Part shown: positions 1 through 6,796 of the stretch, piece after piece
How positions within the stretch are numbered: position 1 is the stretch's first letter
How the letters are laid out: the number at the start of each line of letters is the position of its first letter
Source: Bacillota bacterium
GTDB taxonomy: Bacteria > Bacillota > Clostridia > Acetivibrionales > DSM-1351
Reading direction: 5' to 3'
NCBI GenBank assembly: GCA_023444055.1
Contig: JAEZRV010000039.1
Location: 1-64,000, forward strand
DNA: 64,000 nt
Translations under genes and position numbers: made by a program
Notes under the pieces: model-generated
The model's input: the letters and a program-made list of their open reading frames with translations, nothing else
What the model was told of the DNA's origin: nothing
The model's database searches: none

Positions 1-2465
1 AAAGGACTGATAAACCACAGGGTCAATATAATAATCAGAGAAGCGACAGGCCTCAAGGTCAATATAATAACCAAAGGTCAGATAGACCACAGGGTCAATA
101 TAATGGACAGAGAAGCGATAGACCACATGGTCAATATAATGGACAGAGAAGCGATAGACCACAGGGTCAGTATAATGGACAGAGAAGCGATAGACCACAA
201 GGTCAGTATAATGGACAGAGAAGCGATAGACCACAGGGTCAGTATGGACAGAGAAATGATAGACCACAAGGTCAGTATAATGGACAGAGAAGCGATAGAC
301 CACAAGGTCAGTATAATGGGCAAAGGAACGACAGACCACAGGGTCAGTATGGCCAGAGAAATGATAGATCACAAGGCCTAGAGATACCGAAGCCAGATGC
401 TGCTATAGCGCAAGAGCAATTTGACTCACAAAGAAATGAAGCTAGAAGAGAATTCCAAAGTAAAGATTTTGATAAGACTGCAAAAAGAGATGAAAATAAA
501 AAGAAAGAAACTCCAAAACCTAGTGTTATTCAAAACAAGCATAGTAGGGTAAAACCTCAAAAAATTGTTATTGAGAAAAAAGGTGTTTCAGAAATTCTCT
601 CTGAAGAATATATTTTTAATGAGTTTTATAATGATGATGGAAAGAAAAAGAGACTCCCTAAAAATAGGAAAAATGAAAAAGTACAGGTTAAATATATTCC
701 ACCAAAAGCAGTGTTGACTTCAATAACTATACCGGAGACACTTACAGTAAAAGAATTGGCTGAATCTCTTAAAAAGACTTCAACTGAAATTATTAAGAAG
801 CTGATGGCTTTCGGAATAATGGCAACACTCAATAATGATGTAGATTTCGATACTGCAACTATTATTGCCGAGGAATATGGTGTTAAAACTGAGAAAGCAG
901 TACAAGTTAGCGAAGAAGATATACTCTTTGATGATATTGAAGTAGATGATGAAACTAAATTAAAACCAAGACCTCCAGTTGTAGTTGTTATGGGACACGT
1001 TGACCACGGAAAAACTTCATTACTTGATGCAATTAGAAGTACTCATGTAATTGATAGCGAAGCTGGTGGAATTACTCAGCATATAGGTGCTTATACAGTA
1101 AAGGCAAAAGATAGAAAAATTACATTCTTGGATACTCCTGGTCATGAAGCATTTACAGCAATGCGTGCTAGAGGAGCTCAAGCTACAGATATTGCAATTC
1201 TGGTTGTTGCAGCTGATGATGGTGTAATGCCACAGACAATTGAAGCAATCAATCATGCTAAAGCTGCAAATGTCTCAATCATTGTAGCTATTAACAAGAT
1301 TGATAAACCAGGTGCGAACCCAGATAAGGTAAAGCAAGAGCTTACTGAGTATGGAATAGTTGCAGAAGAATGGGGCGGAGATGCTATCATGGTTCCTGTT
1401 TCTGCAAAGAAGAGAGAAAATATAGATCAATTATTAGAAATGGTACTTCTATCTGCAGACATGTTAGAACTCAAGGCTGATCCTGATAGACAGGCAAAGG
1501 GTACAATCATTGAAGCCAAGCTTGATAAGGAAAGAGGACCTGTTGCAACTGTGCTTGTTCAAAGAGGTACATTAAAATCAGGAGATGCAATTATTGCTGG
1601 TTCTGCATTTGGTAGAATTAAGGCAATGACAAATGATAAGGGTCTTTCAATCGATAGTGCTGGTCCTTCAATGCCTGTAGAAATCTTAGGTATGAATGAA
1701 GTTCCTGAGGCTGGAGAAATATTCTATGCAGTTACAGATGAAAAGGTAGCGAAGCAACTGGTTGAAAAAAGAAAGTATAAACAAAAAGAACAACTATATA
1801 AAGCAAATTCGAAGGTTACTCTTGAAGATTTGTATGCTCAGATTAAAGCTGGTAAGGTTAAGGATTTGAATTTGATTATAAAGGCAGATGTTCAAGGTTC
1901 ACTTGAGGCTGTAAAGTCATCTCTTACTAAGTTGAGTAATGATGAAGTAAGGGTAAGCATTGTTCATGATGCTGTAGGTGCTATTACTGAATCTGATGTA
2001 ACATTGGCACAAGTTTCCAATGCTATTATAATAGGATTTAATGTAAGACCAGGTACAAATGTTACTGAGGCTGCTAAAGCTGCAGAGGTAGATATAAGAT
2101 TATATAGTATAATATACAAGGCTATTGAAGACGTTCAATCAGCAATGAATGGTTTACTCGAACCTACCTACAAGGAAGTTGTAATTGGACATATTGAAAT
2201 CAGACAGGTATTTAAAGTTTCAAATGTTGGAACAATTGGTGGAGCTTATGTTACAGATGGTAAGGTTCAGAGAAATTCTGAAGTTCGTGTTGTTAGAGAT
2301 GGCATAGTAATTCACGAAGGTAAACTTGCATCACTAAAGAGATTCAAAGATGATGCTAAGGAAGTTGCTACTGGATATGAATGTGGTGTTTCAATAGAAA
2401 AATTCAATGACATTAAAGAGGGCGATATAATCGAAGCTTTTGTCATGGAAGAAGTAAAGAGGTAA
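1..2465 (+). CDS. infB: Translation initiation factor IF-2, 5'-truncated by window edge
   Basis: GTPase that delivers initiator fMet-tRNA to the 30S subunit and promotes subunit joining. The reading frame is open from base 3, so the gene enters the window without its start. A TTG at 711 lies mid-gene and is not the start. The G domain shows GHVDHGKT (993-1016), the switch region GGITQHIGAY, DTPGHEAF and NKID, followed by domains II, III and the C-terminal fMet-tRNA-binding domain, ending at TAA 2463-2465. Upstream of the G domain is a conserved IF2 N-terminal module (about 711-860), a Lys-rich linker, and at 3-390 a tandem Arg/Gln/Gly-rich repeat. The gene begins the usual infB-rbfA-nrnA-truB-ribF block. 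Identification is certain; only the N-terminus is missing. Confidence 0.97.
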   Translation, partial: RTDKPQGQYNNQRSDRPQGQYNNQRSDRPQGQYNGQRSDRPHGQYNGQRSDRPQGQYNGQRSDRPQGQYNGQRSDRPQGQYGQRNDRPQGQYNGQRSDRPQGQYNGQRNDRPQGQYGQRNDRSQGLEIPKPDAAIAQEQFDSQRNEARREFQSKDFDKTAKRDENKKKETPKPSVIQNKHSRVKPQKIVIEKKGVSEILSEEYIFNEFYNDDGKKKRLPKNRKNEKVQVKYIPPKAVLTSITIPETLTVKELAESLKKTSTEIIKKLMAFGIMATLNNDVDFDTATIIAEEYGVKTEKAVQVSEEDILFDDIEVDDETKLKPRPPVVVVMGHVDHGKTSLLDAIRSTHVIDSEAGGITQHIGAYTVKAKDRKITFLDTPGHEAFTAMRARGAQATDIAILVVAADDGVMPQTIEAINHAKAANVSIIVAINKIDKPGANPDKVKQELTEYGIVAEEWGGDAIMVPVSAKKRENIDQLLEMVLLSADMLELKADPDRQAKGTIIEAKLDKERGPVATVLVQRGTLKSGDAIIAGSAFGRIKAMTNDKGLSIDSAGPSMPVEILGMNEVPEAGEIFYAVTDEKVAKQLVEKRKYKQKEQLYKANSKVTLEDLYAQIKAGKVKDLNLIIKADVQGSLEAVKSSLTKLSNDEVRVSIVHDAVGAITESDVTLAQVSNAIIIGFNVRPGTNVTEAAKAAEVDIRLYSIIYKAIEDVQSAMNGLLEPTYKEVVIGHIEIRQVFKVSNVGTIGGAYVTDGKVQRNSEVRVVRDGIVIHEGKLASLKRFKDDAKEVATGYECGVSIEKFNDIKEGDIIEAFVMEEVKR
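3..390 (+). repeat. 36-bp tandem repeat coding 12-residue units in IF-2
   Basis: About eleven consecutive in-frame copies of a 36-bp unit encode GQRSDRPQGQYN with small changes (NQRSDRPQGQYN, GQRNDRPQGQYN). Two copies lack the final Asn codon (33 bp), and the last is degenerate. All copies stay in the infB frame, so the tract is translated as a basic, disordered linker in the IF-2 N-terminal region. Third-position differences between copies show it is not a very recent amplification. The tract continues to the window edge, so the true copy number may be higher. Confidence 0.9.
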
Positions 2466-2993
2466 TGGGGTTCTAACAGTTGGGATTAGCTTCCACGAAG
2501 TTAGAAGGATTATTTGAATTAAACGGTTATAAATATTACAGATGTCTTGCTTTTTTGAGTAGGTTGAAAAGGATTTATATCCAATTCAGCCTATTTGTAT
2601 ATATTGTGTAATTCCTTTTGCTATTCACAAAGATTTATTTATATTAATAAGTTTTGAACAATATCTGTGGGTTTTGCACTAGCGCTCCATATGCGTCTAT
2701 TTAATAATGTAATTTGACATTTTAAATATAAATTAGTATAAAATTTAGGTGTTGGTAATACTAAAATTAGATAAAAGTATGACTATGTATTTACTTAATT
2801 TACTCATAGTGTTACATTTGATATATATGATGAGTTATAATTTTTTAGATAACTTTGAGGTTATCAAGTAGTATTAAAATAATATTGTACAACATAGTCC
2901 AAATTTAAAAAGATTACAAGTTATTTTTCACCACTATAGCATAGATGTATAGAGATGCATATGTGGTTATTGGAAATAAACAGAAAATATACT
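2466..2993. other. infB-rbfA intergenic region, no gene seen
   Basis: No frame with a credible start and ribosome-binding site is visible on either strand. It holds an inverted repeat TTCTAAC/GTTAGAA (2471-2506), a better hairpin at 2560-2593, and a TTACAT-18 bp-TATAAT pair near 2812-2841 that could be a promoter for the rbfA unit. The spacer is long for two genes that usually sit in one operon. Confidence 0.5.
2560..2593 (+). terminator. Possible weak terminator or attenuator hairpin after infB
   Basis: A 9-bp stem with one G-T pair (TAGGTTGAA with TTCAGCCTA) encloses a 4-bp GGAT/ATCC stem. It is followed by a T-rich but interrupted tract (TTTGTATATATTG). The weak T-run keeps confidence low. 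Confidence 0.35.
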
Positions 2994-3063
2994 AAGGAGG
3001 TGCAAGTCCATTCTGGCATGTTGATGGAGTTTTATTAAGATGCATGGTATGGACATAACTATG
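2994..3063 (+). promoter_or_regulatory. Hairpin-bridged ribosome-binding site leader of rbfA
   Basis: The Shine-Dalgarno AAGGAGG (2994-3000) lies 60 nt before the ATG at 3061, too far for normal use. Between them GTCCAT (3006-3011) can pair with ATGGAC (3049-3054), and GCAT (3016-3019) with ATGC (3040-3043). Removing the hairpin leaves about 11 nt between Shine-Dalgarno and ATG. The block TTCTGGCATG (3011-3020) recurs in the leaders at 6711 and 15455. Bridging of a distant Shine-Dalgarno by a hairpin is known for phage T4 gene 38; its use here is inferred. Confidence 0.6.
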
Positions 3064-3414
3064 GCTGATAGAATAACAAGAATATCCGAGGAAGTAAAAA
3101 GAGAAATAAGTAATATAATCCAAAACGAGCTTAAAGACCCGAGGTTACCAAGTTTGGTTAGCATTATAGATTGTCAAGTAACAAAGGATTTGGGACATGC
3201 AAAAGTGTATGTAAGTGTTATGGGCACTGATGAAGAAAAGAAAAATGCTATAAAAGCCCTTAAAAGTGCAGCTGGCTTTATAAGAAGAGAACTTGGACAT
3301 AAAGTGCAGTTAAGAGCTACACCAGAAATCCATTTTGAGCTTGATAATTCAATAGAACATGGCATGTATATAAATAGATTATTAGATAATGCAAAAAGAG
3401 ATTATAAGGAATAG
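3061..3414 (+). CDS. rbfA: 30S ribosome-binding factor A
   Basis: Small KH-like protein that binds the 30S subunit and helps mature the 5' end of 16S rRNA. The 117-residue product starts MADRITRISEEVKREIS and contains the family signature around NELKDPRL, followed by the beta-strand core (VTKDLGHAKVYVSV) and RRELGHKVQLRATPEIHF. ATG 3061 is chosen because family members begin at this MAD(R); the in-frame ATG at 3040 lies inside the leader hairpin. nrnA begins 16 bp downstream, so the two are probably co-transcribed. Translation may be controlled by the unusual leader described at 2994. Confidence 0.95.
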   Translation: MADRITRISEEVKREISNIIQNELKDPRLPSLVSIIDCQVTKDLGHAKVYVSVMGTDEEKKNAIKALKSAAGFIRRELGHKVQLRATPEIHFELDNSIEHGMYINRLLDNAKRDYKE

Positions 3415-3429
3415 GTAGAGAGGGACACA

Positions 3430-4383
3430 ATGGATAAAGAAATTATTAAGTTAATATCTGAAGCAGGAAGTATTGCAATATATCCTCATGTTAGTGCTGA
3501 TGGAGATGCTATTGGCTCATCTATTGCATTAGGATCAGCTCTTAAAAATTCAGGTAAAAAGGTAGTAATATATTTAGAAGAAGATATTCCATCAGTGTAC
3601 AGGTTTTTACCAGAGGATGAATTAACGGGTTTTTATAATAAAAATGATGAAATTGCAGACTTGAATATATCACTTGATACTGGTGATGTAGGTAGATTAG
3701 GTACTAGAGCAGAAGCTTTTTTTAATGCTCCATGTACTATAAATATTGACCATCATGTTACAAATACAAAATATGCACATCTGAATTTTGTTAATGCTTT
3801 GTCTGCTTCTACTGGCGAAATTATTTATTCACTGTTGAGAAATTTGAAAATTGAAATAGATGCTGATATTGCCACTTGTTTGTATACAGCAATAGCCACA
3901 GATACTGGTGGTTTTCAATATCAAAATACAACAGCGGAAACACATAAGATAATTGCTGAATTACTTTCAACAGGCATTAATGTTGGGGAGATATCCCAAA
4001 GAATTTACGACAATACAACTTATGAAAAGCTTAAATTAACAGCAAAAGCAATTGAATTTCTAGAATTACATGAGAATTCGAAGCTAGCAGTTGTTGCGCT
4101 GTCTTTAGAAGATATTCTGTCAACTGGAGCAAAAGAAGAGGATTGTGATGGCATTGTAAATTTAGGGCGCTCTATTGAAAGCGTTGAAGTATCAGTATTA
4201 ATAAAAGAGAAGAGCCAAAACGAAATCAGGGTAAACTTGAGATCAAAAACATATGTTGATGTTGCTGAAGTGGCGGCTACTTTTGATGGAGGCGGTCATA
4301 AGAGGGCAGCTGGATGTACAGTTAATGGAACTTTAGATGAAGTAAAGAACAAAATTATCTATGCTATAAAGGATAAATTATAA
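3430..4383 (+). CDS. nrnA: DHH-family nanoRNase / pAp phosphatase
   Basis: Bifunctional oligoribonuclease and 3'-phosphoadenosine 5'-phosphate phosphatase of the DHH/DHHA1 superfamily; it degrades 2-5 nt RNAs. The 317-residue protein carries the metal-binding SADGDAIGSS (about residues 22-31), the name-giving DHH at 107-109, and the C-terminal DHHA1 substrate loop GGGHKRAAG starting at residue 287. Length and motif order are normal. The Shine-Dalgarno-like AGAGGGA precedes ATG 3430. The stop at 4383 is one base before the truB start, so translation is probably coupled. Confidence 0.93.
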   Translation: MDKEIIKLISEAGSIAIYPHVSADGDAIGSSIALGSALKNSGKKVVIYLEEDIPSVYRFLPEDELTGFYNKNDEIADLNISLDTGDVGRLGTRAEAFFNAPCTINIDHHVTNTKYAHLNFVNALSASTGEIIYSLLRNLKIEIDADIATCLYTAIATDTGGFQYQNTTAETHKIIAELLSTGINVGEISQRIYDNTTYEKLKLTAKAIEFLELHENSKLAVVALSLEDILSTGAKEEDCDGIVNLGRSIESVEVSVLIKEKSQNEIRVNLRSKTYVDVAEVAATFDGGGHKRAAGCTVNGTLDEVKNKIIYAIKDKL

Positions 4384-4384
4384 A

Positions 4385-5326
4385 ATGAATGGTATTTTGA
4401 ATGTATTAAAGCCTGCTGGGATGACATCTTTTGATGTGGTTGCTATTGCAAGAAGACTTTCACATCAAAAAAAGATAGGTCATACTGGAACATTAGACCC
4501 ATCAGCAGTTGGTGTATTACCAATATGTATTGGAAATGCAACTAAGGCGATTGAGTTTATGATTGACAAGGACAAGGTTTATCGTGCTGAGCTTACACTA
4601 GGTATTTCAACTGATACACAGGATTCATCAGGGAAAGTGATTTCATCTAATAGTGTAAGTGTTTGTAATGATGAAATAATAGATGCGTGTAAGAGTTTCG
4701 TTGGTGAGATTTCTCAGCTACCACCGATGTATTCTGCAATTAAGATAGGTGGTAAAAAGCTGTATGAGATTGCAAGACAGGGTGAAACTGTTGAACGTCA
4801 GGCCAGAAATATAACTATATATGATATAAATGTTATTAGAATATGGGATGAAAATACTACTTTAAGTGATAATGATAAGAATATTGAATATATCACGAAG
4901 AAAGTGATTTTTGATGTTCACTGCTCTAAAGGTACTTATATTAGAACTCTTTGCAATGATATTGGTGAAAAGCTTAACTGTGGCGGTCATATGTCCTTCT
5001 TAGTCAGGAAGAGAGCAGGAAAGTATGATATAAATTCTGCGTTTACTTTAGAAGAAATAAGGACATTAGCAGAGAACAATATATTAAGTGACAGTTTAAT
5101 ATCAGTGGAAACAGTTTTTGAGGAATATGAGAAGATATCTTTAAGCGAAGCTGATGTAGCTAAATATAATAATGGTGTATGGATAAAAGTCAACCTTGAT
5201 AGGAGTAATGTGAATACTACTAAAAGGGTTTATGATAATAATGATGTTTTTTTTGGAATTGGTGAAATTATTTGTGATGGACAAGGTATTTATTTAAAAT
5301 CAAAAAAGTTTTTTAGGGATAATTAG
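4385..5326 (+). CDS. truB: tRNA pseudouridine(55) synthase
   Basis: Makes the pseudouridine at position 55 of the tRNA T-loop. The 313-residue product shows the N-terminal KPAGMTSFDVV, the catalytic GHTGTLDPSAVGVLP with nucleophile Asp38, and the later RTLCNDIGEKL and RKRAG segments. ATG 4385 follows the nrnA stop directly, without its own strong Shine-Dalgarno, which supports translational coupling. A hydrophilic stretch near residues 150-175 is slightly longer than in compact TruBs. Identification is secure. Confidence 0.95.
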   Translation: MNGILNVLKPAGMTSFDVVAIARRLSHQKKIGHTGTLDPSAVGVLPICIGNATKAIEFMIDKDKVYRAELTLGISTDTQDSSGKVISSNSVSVCNDEIIDACKSFVGEISQLPPMYSAIKIGGKKLYEIARQGETVERQARNITIYDINVIRIWDENTTLSDNDKNIEYITKKVIFDVHCSKGTYIRTLCNDIGEKLNCGGHMSFLVRKRAGKYDINSAFTLEEIRTLAENNILSDSLISVETVFEEYEKISLSEADVAKYNNGVWIKVNLDRSNVNTTKRVYDNNDVFFGIGEIICDGQGIYLKSKKFFRDN

Positions 5327-5376
5327 CGCAAAAATAAAGTGGTTTTGAGGCTTGTCACAAGAAGGTGGAGGTAAGG

Positions 5377-6312
5377 ATGCAGGTTATTTATTCAAATAAC
5401 AATAATAAGTTCTTTAGTTGTGATACGGGAGTAGGTCTTGGCAATTTTGATGGTCTACATATCGGACATATGGCTTTAATAAATACATTGATCCGTGAAA
5501 CACAATTAAATGGATTGGCTTCAGTTGTATATAATTTTACAAAGCATCCCGAGAATATTCTTAGGAAGAAGCTCATTACACCATTATTGCTAACTGAGCA
5601 AAAAAAAATAGATTTACTTAGTGAAATAAGCTTGGACTATTTATATTTTGATGTGTTTAATGAGGAGTTTTCTAGACTTTCACCTGAGAATTTTGTTAAG
5701 CAGGTTTTGATAGATAAACTTCATATTAAATTAGCTGTAGTAGGATATGATTATAAATTTGGCTATCAAGGGCAAGGTGATATAACCCTTTTAAAGGAGC
5801 TTGGGAAAAAGTACGGCTTTAGAGTTATAGTCATTTCACCTATTAAGTGTGAAAATGAAATTATTAGTAGCACAAGAATAAGAGAGCTAATCATTAATGG
5901 AGACCTTGAAACAGCTTATAAGCTTTTAGCAAGGAATTATTCAATTACTGCAGAGGTTGTAAGTGGCAGAAGAATAGGAAATACCATTGGTTATCCTACA
6001 GCCAATATACATCCAGAGAGATTTTTAGTTTTGCCTGCTAATGGAGTATATATAACAAAGACATTGCTTGATGGAAAGTTCTATAACAGCATGACAAATG
6101 TGGGCTTTAATCCAACATTTGAAGACTGCAAACAGAAAAATGTTGAAACACATATAATTGATTTTAATAAAGATATATATGGAAAAAAAATAGAGGTGTT
6201 TTTTCTAAAGAAAATCAGAAATGAGAGAAAGTTTGAAAGCGTGGAACATTTAATTCAACAAATTTCAAAAGATATGTTAGAAGCAAAAGAATATTTCAGT
6301 ATGGGATTATAA
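5377..6312 (+). CDS. ribF: Bifunctional riboflavin kinase / FAD synthetase
   Basis: Phosphorylates riboflavin to FMN and adenylates FMN to FAD. The 311-residue protein has the N-terminal nucleotidyltransferase domain with GNFDGLHIGH (residues 22-31) and SSTRIRELI, and a C-terminal riboflavin-kinase domain with GRRIGNTIGYPTANI (around residue 197), NVGFNPTF and ETHIIDF. ATG 5377 is preceded by GGTGGAGG at 5-nt spacing; the in-frame GTG 5365 overlaps that site and is rejected. No FMN riboswitch is visible in the 50 bp upstream. The stop codon lies at the left edge of the structured element at 6306. Confidence 0.95.
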   Translation: MQVIYSNNNNKFFSCDTGVGLGNFDGLHIGHMALINTLIRETQLNGLASVVYNFTKHPENILRKKLITPLLLTEQKKIDLLSEISLDYLYFDVFNEEFSRLSPENFVKQVLIDKLHIKLAVVGYDYKFGYQGQGDITLLKELGKKYGFRVIVISPIKCENEIISSTRIRELIINGDLETAYKLLARNYSITAEVVSGRRIGNTIGYPTANIHPERFLVLPANGVYITKTLLDGKFYNSMTNVGFNPTFEDCKQKNVETHIIDFNKDIYGKKIEVFFLKKIRNERKFESVEHLIQQISKDMLEAKEYFSMGL

Positions 6313-6463
6313 CGAGGCAAAAAAACGTCCCCCACTTCTATAAGTGACGAGTATCGCTTTGGTTTTTAGGCGGTGGGAATATCTCCTGCCTCGTTGAAAT
6401 ACCACTGATGTAATGAAATTTTTTTACAATCAAAAAATTTCATTTTGAATATAGGTATTATAA
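6306..6463. mobile_element. Structured tandem element, copy 1
   Basis: About 155 bp flanked by ATTATAA. An outer stem CGAGGCA (6313-6319) / TGCCTCG (6387-6393) encloses a CACTT-CTAT-AAGTG hairpin. Downstream, AATACC (6398-6403) pairs with GGTATT (6454-6459) around a 13-bp hairpin (6412-6444). Comparison with copy 2 shows paired changes in three stems, so the fold rather than the sequence is conserved. The layout resembles an IS200/IS605- or OMEGA-type RNA/end, or a MITE, but no transposase is present and I do not identify the family. It may also act as a terminator after ribF. Confidence 0.6.
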
Positions 6464-6687
6464 CGAGGCAAGAAAATGTCCCCCACTTCTATAAGTGGCG
6501 GGTGCCGCTTTGGTTTTCAGACGGTGGGAATATCTCCCGCCTCGCACTTTTAAAAAAGTATAAGTGCAACTAGGCTTATGACTTCGCCGTTGGCTTGTCA
6601 CAAACCAAGTTTTCTTTATTGAACGCCGCTGATGTAATGAAATTTTTCTACAATCGAAAAATTTCATTTTGAATCTAGGCGTTATAA
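6457..6687. mobile_element. Structured tandem element, copy 2 with extra segment
   Basis: Second copy of the unit at 6306: CGAGGC (6464-6469) / GCCTCG (6539-6544), AACGCC (6622-6627) / GGCGTT (6678-6683), and a 13-bp hairpin at 6636-6668. Relative to copy 1 it has about 73 extra bases (6545-6617), with their own GCACTT/AAGTGC hairpin. Changes relative to copy 1 are compensated within stems: TA/TA to CG/CG in the closing stem, T-A to C-G at the hairpin neck, and CGA/TCG to CGG/CCG internally. No convincing gene is encoded on either strand. Confidence 0.6.
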
Positions 6688-6710
6688 TGGTTGAAATAAA
6701 TAAATAGGAA

Positions 6711-6796
6711 AAGGAGGTCTAGCCCATGCAACTCCTGTCAAGGAAATTAACATTCCTTTATGTTCTAGCACGAATGTTAGACATGGGCATAGTATG
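6711..6796 (+). promoter_or_regulatory. Hairpin-bridged ribosome-binding site leader of hypF
   Basis: AAGGAGGT (6711-6718) is 75 nt before ATG 6794. GCCCATG (6722-6728) pairs perfectly with CATGGGC (6782-6788); an inner AAGGAA/TTCCTT hairpin (6740-6758) sits in the loop. Hairpin removal leaves about 9 nt spacing. The block TTCTAGCACG (6763-6772) matches the rbfA and permease leaders with two purine or pyrimidine changes, and the segment just before the ATG is nearly identical to that at 15501-15520. Confidence 0.6.

Noticed and set aside
78..381. Open frames on both strands over the infB repeats
   Set aside because: They arise from the 36-bp repeat read in other frames; the infB frame runs through the whole tract.
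711..713. TTG as the infB start
   Set aside because: The frame is open upstream to base 3 with IF-2-like linker and repeats, and no ribosome-binding site precedes the TTG.
5327..5376. FMN riboswitch before ribF
   Set aside because: The 50-bp spacer is too short and has no RFN-box sequence.
6306..6687. CRISPR array
   Set aside because: There are only two long units joined directly, with no equal-length unique spacers.
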